From Ignavibacteriales bacterium UBA1304 (lineage in GTDB: Bacteria; Bacteroidota; Ignavibacteria; Ignavibacteriales; Ignavibacteriaceae), in the NCBI GenBank assembly GCA_002307295.1, contig DBTY01000039.1, positions 62,001-126,000 on the forward strand: DNA of 64,000 nt, written 5' to 3'. The notes under the pieces are model-generated. The model searched no databases, was not told the origin of the DNA, and worked only from the letters and a program-made list of their open reading frames with translations. Of the stretch, positions 9,533-17,318 are shown piece after piece; within the stretch, counting starts at the first letter, position 1, and every line of letters starts with the position of its first letter. The translations under genes and the position numbers were made by a program.

Positions 9533-11494
9533 ATGCAGGATTTACAAATAATAACCGACTTAGTAGTAATATTAGCGGTTTCGATACCGATAATATTTTT
9601 ATTTAAAAAATTAAACATACCAAGCATAGTAGGTTTTCTTTTTGCGGGTATAATTATTGGTCCGTTTGGGTTTCAGCTTATTGCAGATACAAAAGATATT
9701 GAAGTGATGGCGGAAATCGGCGTAATGCTTCTGCTCTTTTCCATTGGCCTTGAAGTTTCTATAACCAATCTTATTAAGATCCGAAAGCTTCTTTTAATTA
9801 GCGGCGGGCTTCAGGTATTGCTTACAGCGGCTGCATCCGCTTTCATTTTTATTTTTCTGGGAGTACAGATATCGCACGCAATATTTTTTGGAATGCTGAT
9901 AAGTCTTTCCAGCACTGCAATTGTACTTAAACTGCTTTCAGATAAAAACGAGCTTGAAGCTCCGCATGGCAAGATTGCGCTTGCCGTATTAATATTTCAG
10001 GATTTAGCTATCGTCCCAATGATAATTTCTCTCCCAATTCTGGGTTCTAAAACAGAGCTGTCGTTTTGGGGAATAACATTGCAGTTGTTATATGCGTTTG
10101 GTTCAGTCGCAGTAATATTGATCCTTGCAAAAATACTAATGCCTAAAATAATGTATCAGGTGGCTCGATTAAAATTAAAAGAAGTGTTTACCATCGGTAT
10201 TCTTCTATTGTTAATTGGCACCGCGTATCTTACGCATGCATTAGGGCTATCGTTTGCGCTGGGAGCTTTTATTGCGGGCTTAATATTGTCTGATTCAGAA
10301 TTCAGCTCACAGGTAGCGGCCGATACGCTGCCGCTGAAAGATACTTTTAACAGCATATTTTTCGTCTCCATCGGATTATTGCTTAATATCCAGTTTGTAA
10401 TGACCAACCCTATTGCAGTGCTGACGTTAGTCTTGGGAATTATACTATTAAAAACGATAGTTGTAATTGTAATAGTTAAAATACTCAGATACCCTATTAG
10501 AATAGCGGTTATGACGGGTATTTGTTTAGCGCAAATTGGAGAGTTTTCGTTTGTGCTTGCACAGGCAGGGATGGGCTATGGATTAATGACTCACGATTTT
10601 TATAACGCATTTTTAGCGGCTTCAATTTTTACAATGATACTTACTCCCTTCCTCTTTAAGCTTGCTCCTATATTAGGCTCAACGGCGGTAGAAATAAATC
10701 CTTTTGCAAAAAATACGCCTAAAGCTGCGCTAAATAACCATGTGATTATTGTCGGTTTTGGGTTGAACGGAAAAAATCTTGCGCGGGTTCTTAAAGAAAC
10801 CGGCATAAGCTATCTTGTGATTGAATTAGATCCCGAAACGGTTAAAGAGGCAAGGGAAAACGGCGAAAACGTTTTATTCGGCGATATAACAAAAGAAGAA
10901 ATACTGCATAAAGCGGCTATTGGCAAGGCTAACGCTATCGTTTATGCTATCTCCGATCCCCGTTCAACCAAGCTTGGACTGAAGCTTGCTAAAAGCATTA
11001 ACCCGGATATCTATTCCGTTATTAGAACCCGATACACTGCCGAGATTGACGAGCTTTTAAGATTTGGCGCCGATGCTGTAATACCGGAAGAATTTGAAAC
11101 GTCTTTGCAGATATTCTCTAAAGTGTTAGAAAGATTTCACATCCCTATTAACGTTATTATGCAGCAGGTCGCAATACTCAGGGGCGAGTCATACAGTCTT
11201 ATGGTTAAAGAAAACTCCGACGTTAATTCCTTCCAGAAGATAAACGAAATACTTGCGGCCGGACTTACAGAGACTTATTTCGTTTCAGAAGCGAGTCCTA
11301 TTGTAAATAAAACTCTTAGCGCAATTAATTTGCGCGCTGAAACCGACGCTACTGTTATTGCTATTGTGCGGAAGGACAATACGATATCCAATCCTTCCGG
11401 AAAAGAGCCATTACTTGCTAACGACACGTTGGTAATTACCGGAAGTCATGAGGCCGTAGATAAAGCGATAAATTTATTGAGCCGTTGCAAATAA
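9533..11494 (+). CDS. CPA2 cation:proton antiporter with RCK domain (KefB-like)
   Basis: Monovalent cation (K+ or Na+)/H+ antiporter of the inner membrane. The 653-residue protein has about 12 transmembrane segments in residues 5-385 including the FLFAGIIIGPFGF and FSIGLE segments typical of the family, a cytoplasmic TrkA-N/RCK nucleotide-binding domain from about 400 (VIIVGFGLNGKNL, then the acidic VIELD), and a C-terminal TrkA-C domain at about 560-650 ending near LVITGS. It starts 6 bases after the receiver-PPDK gene, so the two likely form an operon. RCK domains sense NAD(H), ATP or c-di-AMP; which one applies here is not visible. Whether the ion is K+ or Na+ is also undecided. Confidence 0.9.
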   Translation: MQDLQIITDLVVILAVSIPIIFLFKKLNIPSIVGFLFAGIIIGPFGFQLIADTKDIEVMAEIGVMLLLFSIGLEVSITNLIKIRKLLLISGGLQVLLTAAASAFIFIFLGVQISHAIFFGMLISLSSTAIVLKLLSDKNELEAPHGKIALAVLIFQDLAIVPMIISLPILGSKTELSFWGITLQLLYAFGSVAVILILAKILMPKIMYQVARLKLKEVFTIGILLLLIGTAYLTHALGLSFALGAFIAGLILSDSEFSSQVAADTLPLKDTFNSIFFVSIGLLLNIQFVMTNPIAVLTLVLGIILLKTIVVIVIVKILRYPIRIAVMTGICLAQIGEFSFVLAQAGMGYGLMTHDFYNAFLAASIFTMILTPFLFKLAPILGSTAVEINPFAKNTPKAALNNHVIIVGFGLNGKNLARVLKETGISYLVIELDPETVKEARENGENVLFGDITKEEILHKAAIGKANAIVYAISDPRSTKLGLKLAKSINPDIYSVIRTRYTAEIDELLRFGADAVIPEEFETSLQIFSKVLERFHIPINVIMQQVAILRGESYSLMVKENSDVNSFQKINEILAAGLTETYFVSEASPIVNKTLSAINLRAETDATVIAIVRKDNTISNPSGKEPLLANDTLVITGSHEAVDKAINLLSRCK

Positions 11495-11527
11495 AAAACC
11501 ACGTTTTTATTTAGGAGGCATTAGCTT

Positions 11528-11555
11528 GTCGTCCTGAGCGAAGTCGAAGGATGAC
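11528..11555. repeat. Dispersed palindrome, GTC-TCCT/AGGA-GAC type
   Basis: Inverted repeat GTCGTCCT...AGGATGAC around GAGCGAAGTCGA. A similar element (GTCATTCTTAG/CTCAGGATGAC) sits at 35182-35210. Such 'cctgagcgaagtcgaagg' units are common extragenic repeats in many bacterial genomes. It lies downstream of the antiporter gene. Confidence 0.6.
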
Positions 11556-11595
11556 GTTGCGCTTCGACAGGCTGGAGAGTCCGGATTTTAAAATT

Positions 11596-11631
11596 AACCT
11601 GCCAGGTATTCGCAGAATACCCTGGCAGGTT
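11596..11631. repeat. Palindromic repeat of the CCTGCCAGG family
   Basis: Near-perfect inverted repeat: AACCTGCCAGG then TATTC, loop GCA, GAATA, then CCTGGCAGGTT with one unpaired C. The arms match the family seen at 11735, 13501, 13645, 19289 and 32225. Strong enough to form a stem in RNA; may end transcription from the antiporter gene (AAAAAACA follows rather than a T-run, so this is uncertain). Confidence 0.7.
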
Positions 11632-11734
11632 GAAAAAACAGGTAATCTTTAATACAATTAATCACTAACGACTAAAGGATAACAATGCTTTGGATAAGCG
11701 AGGTCGCCACAAGGATAAACTGTTCGCAGATTCC

Positions 11735-11771
11735 GACCTTCCAGGGCGGCTTTCAGCTCGCCTGGAAGGTC
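11735..11771. repeat. Palindromic repeat just downstream of DUF4139 copy 1
   Basis: Arms GACCTTCCAGG and CCTGGAAGGTC with the interior GCGGCTTTCAGCTCG. The whole element and the next ~20 bases recur almost identically at 13645-13705 downstream of the second DUF4139 gene, so it belongs to the duplicated unit. It sits 21 bases before the convergent end of the gene. Confidence 0.75.
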
Positions 11772-11792
11772 AAACGTAAACAGCTTAAATTA

Positions 11793-13331
11793 TTATTGAT
11801 CAGAATATTTTACCGAAAATGTAATTGCTGTTTCAGAGTCTTTTTTAACCGGGACATGAAATGTTATATGATTTGAATCTGTATTATCATATTTCATAGA
11901 GGCGGCGGAAATTTCCCAATTTGTTCCTAAGTATCTTTGCACGTCTACTGTAATGTCTTCATTTTTTTTGTTTTTAAGAGTGATTTTATAAGATTCTTCC
12001 GATACATTGTTTGTAATCTCATTATCGTCAGTCTGAATTTCCTCGGCGGTAACCTCAGCCGTATTGCCCAACTTTAGTTCTATTTTTTCATTTTTGGGCG
12101 TATGTTTTATCATGCTTGCGCCTATAAGTTCAAGCGAGCCTCCATTGTCTTTGTAAAGTCGTACTTTCCCTTTTGGCATAGGGATGCCAAGGTTGTTTTC
12201 TTTTTTATTTTCGAACTCTGCAATTACATGAACTTCCCTTGGCATATCAGAATAAATACCTGAATAATCATCAGAATCAGTAACAGTTTCATCATTAGAA
12301 TTAGCGTCAGTATCGCCATCGGAACCAGTATCATCTTCAGAAATAGCTACATCATTAGGATTATTAGTATCATCATCAGAATTAATAGAATAATCCTTGT
12401 CATAATAGGGATCAAAAACGCCGCCGCTATTATATAAATATTTTTTTGTAATCTTTATACCTGGGGCTTCAAAAAGAGAAATTTGTTTAGTCTCTGCATT
12501 TGCTATAGTCGTAGGCCTTTGCAGTTCGTACATGTGATATTCAAAAAACGGATTTTCGATAAAATCGTAATAATCTTTCAATATTTTTTCATCCACGCTC
12601 GCTCTTGATAAAACGCCCGGATCAAATTGAAATGGCTCTTTTGCAATGTTAACATCGCCGGCTACTAATTTTAGTTTTGCGTCTTTGTATATAGCTCCGG
12701 AATTATTTTTTATGCTTACCCACGAATTAATATCCATTTTGCTGTCGTCTTTATTTAGGACTGCAATATACTCTGCGTGCCAGTTAAGTCCGGCGGTCTG
12801 ATATGAAACTTCTACGTCCTGTTTTTTGGATGAAGGAGAATTAATTAACCAGACTAAAGTTGGCTTTGTTATCAATCCTTCTGGCAGCGAGTTTACAGAA
12901 ATTTTATATTTGGAAATGTCCAAAAGCATAAGCAGCCCGCCGTCTTTCTTTTGACAAACAATCTGATTTTTTTTGTTCGAAAGAAGTTTCCCTTCAATGA
13001 GCTCGTCTTTTTCTCCAACCAACTGGACATTTTTATCAATATATTTTTGAAGAATTTTATCAAGACTTGCTAAATCGTATTTGTAATTTTGTTCAAGAGC
13101 CTCGCCTTTTAATTTTATACGCACGCTGGTGGGGTCTATTTTTTCAGCCACGTCGGTAAGCGAAAGCGTGGACGTTCCCTTTTTGATGTCGAAAGACCGT
13201 AAATCCTTCACCACGCCTATGTTTGAATTATAAACTGTAACGGCGACTGATTTTCTAACAGCTTCCTGCGAATAAGTTAAGTTTAACGCTGCAAGCGCCG
13301 TTAAAAGTAGGAAGTAAACTTTTTTATTCAT
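11793..13331 (-). CDS. Secreted DUF4139 domain protein, copy 1 with acidic insert
   Basis: A 512-residue exported protein: signal peptide in about 1-21 (Lys-Lys start, Leu/Ala core, cleavage near TYSQE), then an N-terminal beta-domain (about 25-150) and the DUF4139 region (about 165-510, including WLINSPSS, QTAGLNWHAEY and the NNLGIPMPKGKVRLY segment). DUF4139 proteins are mucoidy-inhibitor-A-like exported proteins of unknown biochemical role. It is highly similar along its length to the gene at 13705-15075, so the two are tandem paralogues. This copy alone has a roughly 58-residue insert (about 304-362) rich in Asp, Ser, Asn and Thr, a low-complexity spacer between two beta-segments. The downstream palindrome is part of the duplicated unit. 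The reading frame is intact. Confidence 0.85.
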   Translation of the reverse strand: MNKKVYFLLLTALAALNLTYSQEAVRKSVAVTVYNSNIGVVKDLRSFDIKKGTSTLSLTDVAEKIDPTSVRIKLKGEALEQNYKYDLASLDKILQKYIDKNVQLVGEKDELIEGKLLSNKKNQIVCQKKDGGLLMLLDISKYKISVNSLPEGLITKPTLVWLINSPSSKKQDVEVSYQTAGLNWHAEYIAVLNKDDSKMDINSWVSIKNNSGAIYKDAKLKLVAGDVNIAKEPFQFDPGVLSRASVDEKILKDYYDFIENPFFEYHMYELQRPTTIANAETKQISLFEAPGIKITKKYLYNSGGVFDPYYDKDYSINSDDDTNNPNDVAISEDDTGSDGDTDANSNDETVTDSDDYSGIYSDMPREVHVIAEFENKKENNLGIPMPKGKVRLYKDNGGSLELIGASMIKHTPKNEKIELKLGNTAEVTAEEIQTDDNEITNNVSEESYKITLKNKKNEDITVDVQRYLGTNWEISAASMKYDNTDSNHITFHVPVKKDSETAITFSVKYSDQ

Positions 13332-13399
13332 TTTTGCGAGCTCCCTTTTGCAAATGCGTATATATACTTTGTGAGATTTTTGATTAATATAAATTTTTA

Positions 13400-13452
13400 C
13401 TAATACGAATATTTTACTGTAAATGTAATTACCGCTTTAGAATCTTTTTCAA
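13400..13452 (-). pseudogene. 3' end remnant of a third DUF4139 copy
   Basis: Read on the minus strand, this stretch encodes EKDSKAVITFTVKYSY followed by TAG, almost identical to the C-termini of both DUF4139 proteins (EKDSE/SETAITF... and DSEAVITFTVKYSYQ). Homology stops abruptly at about 13452, where a poly-A tract and palindromic repeats begin. It lies upstream of copy 1 in the same orientation, so it looks like the stub of a third tandem gene whose body was deleted. Confidence 0.8.
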
Positions 13453-13464
13453 AAAAAACCGCAA

Positions 13465-13531
13465 GGGCGGCTTTCGGACACCTGGCAGGTTAAGCCGAAT
13501 GACCTTCCAGTCGCTTGCGCACTGGAAGGTC
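13465..13531. repeat. Pair of palindromic repeats between the DUF4139 genes
   Basis: A degenerate element (GCAAGGGCGGCTTTCGG...CACCTGGCAGGTT, about 13461-13493) abuts a perfect inverted repeat GACCTTCCAGT/ACTGGAAGGTC at 13501-13531. Both belong to the family described at 11596 and 11735. They mark the point where the third DUF4139 copy is truncated. Confidence 0.7.
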
Positions 13532-13644
13532 GGAACTTTCGAGAAAGCAATACATAAAGAGCCAACTTACAAATTAATCATTGTTGCTTATTCAATTGGC
13601 AAAAATTGGAAATCATTATTTGAAAAAGTCTGCTCATTGTTTCC

Positions 13645-13682
13645 GACCATTCCAGGGCGGCTTTCAGCTCGCCTGGAAGGTC
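13645..13682. repeat. Palindromic repeat just downstream of DUF4139 copy 2
   Basis: Arms GACC-A-TTCCAGG and CCTGGAAGGTC with the same interior (GCGGCTTTCAGCTCG) as the element at 11735. One extra A breaks the left arm. It sits 22 bases from the gene end, the same spacing as copy 1, which shows it was duplicated together with the gene. Confidence 0.75.
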
Positions 13683-13704
13683 AAAAGTTCAACAGTCTAA
13701 ATTA

Positions 13705-15075
13705 CTATTGGTAAGAATATTTTACTGTAAATGTAATTACCGCTTCAGAATCTTTTTTTACCGGAATTTTGAAAGTAATATTCTGCGAATCTTTTTTTAC
13801 GTATTCGCTAGAAGCGTCGGTAATTTCCCAAAACTGTCCCAGGTTTCTTTCAACGTCTACTACTATGTTTTCGTCTTTTCTGTTTTTCAGAGTGATTTTG
13901 TAAGACTGTTCCGATACTTTGCTTGTAATCTGTTTATTATCCGTTTGAATTTCTTCAGCGGTAACGTCAAAGGCGTCGCCAATTTTTAGTTTTACTTTTT
14001 CGTTTTTAGGAGTGTGGTCAACCATATCCTCGCCTGCAAATTCAAGAGATTTCCCGTCGGCTTTATAAATTCTTACTTTCCCTTTAGGCATTGGGATGCC
14101 AAGGTTGTTTTCCTCTTTGTTTTCGAACTCAACCATCACGCTTATTTTTTGCGGCTGGCCGGAAGCGTTTCCGCTTTTGTATATATATTTTTTATTGACT
14201 TTAATATTTGCGGCTTCAAACAAAGAAATTTGTTTCGTTTCAGCTTGCGCAATAGTAGTTGGATTTTGCAGTTCGTAAATATGATATTCAAAAAAAGGAT
14301 TTTCCACAAAACCTTTAGCCATTTTTTTTGTACTGGATACTTCCAATAAAGAATAATCAACTCCGTAATTATCCCCGCGGGGTTTCACAATATTTACGTC
14401 TCCGGCTACTAATTTCAATTTTGCGTCTTTGTATGTAGCGCCGGAATTATTCTCTACGCTCACCCACGAGTTAATATCCATCTTGCTGTCGTCTTTATTA
14501 AGCACGGCTACGTACTCGGCATGCCAGTTTAGTCCTGCGGTCTGATATGAAACTTCGACGTCCTGTTTGCCGGATGAAGGAGAATTGATTAACCATACCA
14601 GCGTAGGCCTTGTTATTAATTCATCTGGTAATGAGTTTACAGAAATGCGGTATTTTGCAGTACTTGGAAGCATAAGCAATCCGCCGTCCTTTTTTTGAAG
14701 AACGATCTGGTTTCCTCTGCTCGAAAGCAGTTTGCCTTCAAGGAGCTCGTCTTTTTCCCCAATCAGCTGAACATTTTTATCAATATATTTTTGAAGAATT
14801 TTATCAAGACTAACTAAATCGTATTTGTAATTTTGCTCAAGCGCTTCGCCGTTAAATTTAATATGAACGCTTGTAGGGTCGATAAATTCAGCCACGTCGG
14901 TAAGAGAAATTGTCGACGTTCCCTTTGTAATATCGAACGACCGTAAATCCTTTACTACGCCTAAGTTTGTGTTATATACCGTAACCGCGACCGATTTTCT
15001 TACCGCTTCCTGAGAATAAGTTAAATTCAACGCGACAAGCGACGTTAAAAGGAAAAAGCAAATTCTTCTATTCAT
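13705..15075 (-). CDS. Secreted DUF4139 domain protein, copy 2
   Basis: A 456-residue paralogue of the gene at 11793-13331. It has the same signal peptide pattern (start MNRRICFFLL, cleavage near TYSQE), the same N-terminal domain and the same DUF4139 core, but lacks the acidic insert: here the two flanking beta-segments are joined by the short YKSGNASGQPQK stretch. It therefore probably represents the ancestral architecture. GGAGTTTCG precedes the ATG. Function is unknown; an exported, envelope-associated beta-rich protein is the safe statement. The two copies are separated by 373 bases containing the third-copy remnant and repeats. Confidence 0.85.
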   Translation of the reverse strand: MNRRICFFLLTSLVALNLTYSQEAVRKSVAVTVYNTNLGVVKDLRSFDITKGTSTISLTDVAEFIDPTSVHIKFNGEALEQNYKYDLVSLDKILQKYIDKNVQLIGEKDELLEGKLLSSRGNQIVLQKKDGGLLMLPSTAKYRISVNSLPDELITRPTLVWLINSPSSGKQDVEVSYQTAGLNWHAEYVAVLNKDDSKMDINSWVSVENNSGATYKDAKLKLVAGDVNIVKPRGDNYGVDYSLLEVSSTKKMAKGFVENPFFEYHIYELQNPTTIAQAETKQISLFEAANIKVNKKYIYKSGNASGQPQKISVMVEFENKEENNLGIPMPKGKVRIYKADGKSLEFAGEDMVDHTPKNEKVKLKIGDAFDVTAEEIQTDNKQITSKVSEQSYKITLKNRKDENIVVDVERNLGQFWEITDASSEYVKKDSQNITFKIPVKKDSEAVITFTVKYSYQ

Positions 15076-15143
15076 CTTACGAAACTCCTATTTGTAAAAA
15101 ATGCTTTTATATTTCGTAAAATTTTAAGATTAAAGCAAGCTAA

Positions 15144-15443
15144 TTACGCAAATCTCAGCTCGTCTGAAAGCGATTTTTTCTGGCTTATTTTTGCTCTTAT
15201 TTTTTTTCTGATTATCTGATCCTGAGTTTTATGCCATAGCGTATCGAATTCTTCTTTTTTTATGCGTAAAACTGAAGCGAGTTTTTTTGCAGTGTCATAA
15301 TCAGGATCTTCGCACGTTAAAAAATTATTTAAATGCTTAAGACAAAAGGAAGGGTCGGATGAACTAAGCGTTTTTACTACTTCTGTTTTAGTAAGGCTAA
15401 AACCGTTTATTTTTTCTGAAAAGGTTTTTTGAATTGGTAGCAT
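15144..15443 (-). CDS. Small protein, possible helix-turn-helix regulator
   Basis: A 99-residue basic protein of mostly predicted helix. The stretch DYDTAKKLASVLRIKKEEF (about 48-66) resembles the second and third helices of XRE-type DNA-binding domains, where the pattern 'T-A-x-x-L-A-x-x-L' is common, and the C-terminus is Lys/Arg rich. The likeness is weak and I do not assign a family. An AAGGAGTAAC ribosome site precedes the ATG. A 20-base palindrome (15461-15480) overlaps the presumed promoter/leader, which would suit an autoregulated repressor, and a minus-strand terminator-like hairpin lies 180 bases upstream. The gene is in line with the DUF4139 genes but 68 bases away. Confidence 0.6.
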   Translation of the reverse strand: MLPIQKTFSEKINGFSLTKTEVVKTLSSSDPSFCLKHLNNFLTCEDPDYDTAKKLASVLRIKKEEFDTLWHKTQDQIIRKKIRAKISQKKSLSDELRFA

Positions 15444-15460
15444 AATAATGTTACTCCTTA

Positions 15461-15480
15461 TTTTAGTTAGTTAACTAAAA
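15461..15480. promoter_or_regulatory. Operator-like palindrome upstream of the small basic protein gene
   Basis: TTTTAGTTAGTTAACTAAAA: 8-base arms TTTTAGTT/AACTAAAA around AGTT, with an inner GTTAAC. It lies 18 bases upstream of the ATG at 15443 on the minus strand, within the leader or promoter. Binding by the gene's own product is an inference. Confidence 0.5.
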
Positions 15481-15490
15481 CAACCGGAGC

Positions 15491-15512
15491 TTAAGTAAGC
15501 CGGGGCTTGCTT
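15491..15512. repeat. Stem-loop TAAGTAAGCC/GGCTTGCTTA
   Basis: Ten-base arms with one mismatch around a 2-base GG loop, in the leader of the small basic protein gene. No T-run follows on either strand. Its role is unknown; it could shape the leader RNA. Confidence 0.45.
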
Positions 15513-15535
15513 AGGCTGTTTAGCAATTTATTTAT

Positions 15536-15709
15536 TGTCGTTGCAATTTGACTTAAATCACGACAATTAAACCGGTTATCTGTTTTTTTTGCGGAGACGT
15601 TGCGGGGGTTCGTTGTAAAACTGAAAAACCCCGCTAAAAGCGAGGTTCAAATGACCCGGCGCTTTAGCTATTTGTTTTAAGTCGTTGCAAGTAACCTTAA
15701 ATCCCGACT
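15536..15709. repeat. Two imperfect 28-base direct repeats
   Basis: GTCGTTGCAA-x5-6-CTTAAATC-x-CGAC occurs at about 15538-15566 and again at about 15681-15709, 143 bases apart. Each begins with GTCG and ends with CGAC. The interval holds a directional terminator. Two copies at this distance do not make a CRISPR array, and no cas genes are near. Confidence 0.5.
15624..15647 (-). terminator. Directional intrinsic terminator or attenuator on the minus strand
   Basis: On the minus strand: stem AACCTCGCT/AGCGGGGTT (one mismatch), loop TTT, then TTTTT-like run (plus strand AAAAA at 15624-15628). No gene ends just upstream on this strand, so it either ends a small transcript starting around 15.7-15.9 kb or acts as an attenuator in the leader of the gene at 15144-15443. 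Confidence 0.55.
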
Positions 15710-15889
15710 GTCTCTCATTTTCTGTTAGCAACATAATAAAAATGTTTTTGTTTGTCAAATTACATTTTTTTCCCTATCCTGAAAACTCTTGTCTTTATTT
15801 GGAATTATTATTTTCAGCTAATATATTTGGACTTTATAAAGAAACGCAATTTTTCTTTCCCTACATAATCTATAATATCCGGCACAGTT

Positions 15890-16585
15890 ATGAAAATAAA
15901 AACTCTGTTATCATTTCTTCTTGCGGCGTTGTTTGCAAATATGGCATACGGCCAAATGAGCACAATAGACAAACAGAAAGTATTGTATCCGTATTTATCG
16001 TATACTCCTAAAAACTATTATGCCGATTCGTCAAACTTCCCTTTGCTGATTTATCTTCACGGGCATTCGCACGGAGGGAGCGATTTGAATAAGCTTAAAA
16101 TTTGGGGTCCGCCGGAAATGATTTCTAAAGGAATGGACTTCCCCTTTATTGTGGTTTCGCCTCAATGCCCATCGGGCAAATACTGGTCGTCTGATAATTG
16201 GTTTGAGCCTTTGCTTAAAGACCTCAACGCAAAATACAGAATTGATAAAAAGCGGATTTACCTTACCGGCATAAGCATGGGCGGTTATGGAACGTGGCAA
16301 ACTGCAATGGAGTATCCCTATATAATCGCGGCTATTGTTCCTATTTGCGGCGGCGGAGATACTAACTATGTTTGTAACTTAAAAAATATTCCAGTCTGGA
16401 CTTTTCATGGGACGGCGGATCAAATGGTCCCAATACGAGGGACGCAGGATTTGGTAGACGCTCTTACGCGATGCGGAGGGAAAGCTATTTTTACTAAAAT
16501 AGAAAACGCAGGACACGAAATTGCGGGAGTATACAGAGAGTATCCGGCAATATACGACTGGCTTGCAAAACAACATAAAAAATAA
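15890..16585 (+). CDS. Secreted alpha/beta-hydrolase (esterase/PHB-depolymerase-like)
   Basis: A 231-residue exported serine hydrolase. A signal peptide occupies about 1-21 (cleavage near AYGQ). The alpha/beta-hydrolase core shows LIYLHGHSHGG (oxyanion region, 53-63), nucleophile S129 in GISMGG, acid D177 in HGTADQMVP and H209 in NAGHE, a complete triad in canonical order. This pattern fits the polyhydroxybutyrate-depolymerase/prolyl-oligopeptidase-like secreted esterases of Bacteroidota that often act on carbohydrate esters. No polysaccharide-degradation genes adjoin it, so the substrate is unknown. It is followed at 55 bases by the VOC gene. Confidence 0.88.
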   Translation: MKIKTLLSFLLAALFANMAYGQMSTIDKQKVLYPYLSYTPKNYYADSSNFPLLIYLHGHSHGGSDLNKLKIWGPPEMISKGMDFPFIVVSPQCPSGKYWSSDNWFEPLLKDLNAKYRIDKKRIYLTGISMGGYGTWQTAMEYPYIIAAIVPICGGGDTNYVCNLKNIPVWTFHGTADQMVPIRGTQDLVDALTRCGGKAIFTKIENAGHEIAGVYREYPAIYDWLAKQHKK

Positions 16586-16640
16586 TTAAACATAATAAGG
16601 TTATAGTAAATTATTATTTAATAAAAAAAAGGAGAATGAC

Positions 16641-17018
16641 ATGAAAAGCGTATCGCCAAATATTTTTGTTAAAGACATAAAGGAAACTATTAGTTTTTAT
16701 GAGAGTCTTGGATTTAAAATTATAACTGCCGTTCCGGACTCTGGAGATTATATTTTTGTTTTAATGGCCTGTGGCGGAGTAACTTTTATGTTTCAAACAT
16801 TCGAAAGCCTTGGAGCCGAACTCCCTGAAATCAGTCGGCATAATGGAGGTTCGCTGCTTCTTTATATCCAAACAGAAAACATTAAAGCTTTTTATGAAGA
16901 GATTAAAGAGAAAGTTAAAATCCTAAAAGGTCTTGAAAAAACTTTTTATGGCGCTACTGAGTTTTCGATACTTGATAATAATGGATATATTTTAACTTTT
17001 GCGGAAGATGAGAAATGA
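16641..17018 (+). CDS. VOC (glyoxalase/bleomycin-resistance) family protein
   Basis: A 125-residue protein with the two beta-alpha-beta-beta-beta modules of the vicinal oxygen chelate fold: module 1 starts at SPNIFVKDIKETISFYESLGF, module 2 at YIQTENIKAFYEEI and ends in SILDNNGYILTFAE. VOC proteins include glyoxalase I, dioxygenases and drug-binding resistance proteins; there is not enough to choose. AAAGGAGAATGAC supplies a strong ribosome site. The stop overlaps the next start (ATGA), so it is translationally coupled to the Cdd1 protein. Confidence 0.85.
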   Translation: MKSVSPNIFVKDIKETISFYESLGFKIITAVPDSGDYIFVLMACGGVTFMFQTFESLGAELPEISRHNGGSLLLYIQTENIKAFYEEIKEKVKILKGLEKTFYGATEFSILDNNGYILTFAEDEK

Positions 17019-17299
17019 CAAGAGAACTACAAGTAAAAGAGCTGACAAGCATTCCGGGGGTTGGCAAATCAATTGCTAACGATTTGTGGGAAATTGGAAT
17101 AAGAAAAGTTGCGGACTTAAAAGGTAAAGACCCGGAAATACTTTTTGATAAATCGAACGCCGTTGCGGGGACAGTCCAGGATAGATGCGTTTTATATGTT
17201 TTCCGGTGCGCCGTTTACTATGCTGAAACAGACGAAGAATTGCGCGATAAAGAAAAACTTAAATGGTGGAATTGGAAAGATTCTAAAATAAAACAGTAA
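17015..17299 (+). CDS. Cdd1-like helix-hairpin-helix protein
   Basis: A 94-residue protein with a helix-hairpin-helix DNA-binding motif at about 11-37 (LTSIPGVGKSIANDLWEIGI, then VADL) and the C-terminal features of the Cdd1 family (CVLYVFRCAVYYA and KWWNWKD). Cdd1 was named from a pathogenicity locus in Clostridioides, but the family is widespread and its role is not established; binding to DNA or RNA is a reasonable expectation from the HhH. It overlaps the VOC gene by four bases (ATGA) and is followed 19 bases later by a Crp/Fnr regulator, so the three may be one operon. Confidence 0.82.
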   Translation: MTRELQVKELTSIPGVGKSIANDLWEIGIRKVADLKGKDPEILFDKSNAVAGTVQDRCVLYVFRCAVYYAETDEELRDKEKLKWWNWKDSKIKQ

Positions 17300-17318
17300 G
17301 CTTATTCCTTTTTAATTT

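Noticed and set aside
11685..11876. Plus-strand frame of 63 codons near the DUF4139 gene
   Set aside because: It lies across a palindromic repeat and then antisense to the end of the DUF4139 gene.
13499..13714. Plus-strand frame of 71 codons between the DUF4139 genes
   Set aside because: It consists of two palindromes and the spacer; the translation has no independent support.
15536..15709. Possible CRISPR array from two 28-base repeats
   Set aside because: Only two imperfect copies, a 115-base interval that contains a terminator, and no cas gene within the window.
15576..15758. 60-codon minus-strand frame over the 28-base repeat and terminator
   Set aside because: It runs through the terminator stem and one 28-base repeat and has no recognisable family; more likely a leader or small RNA region.
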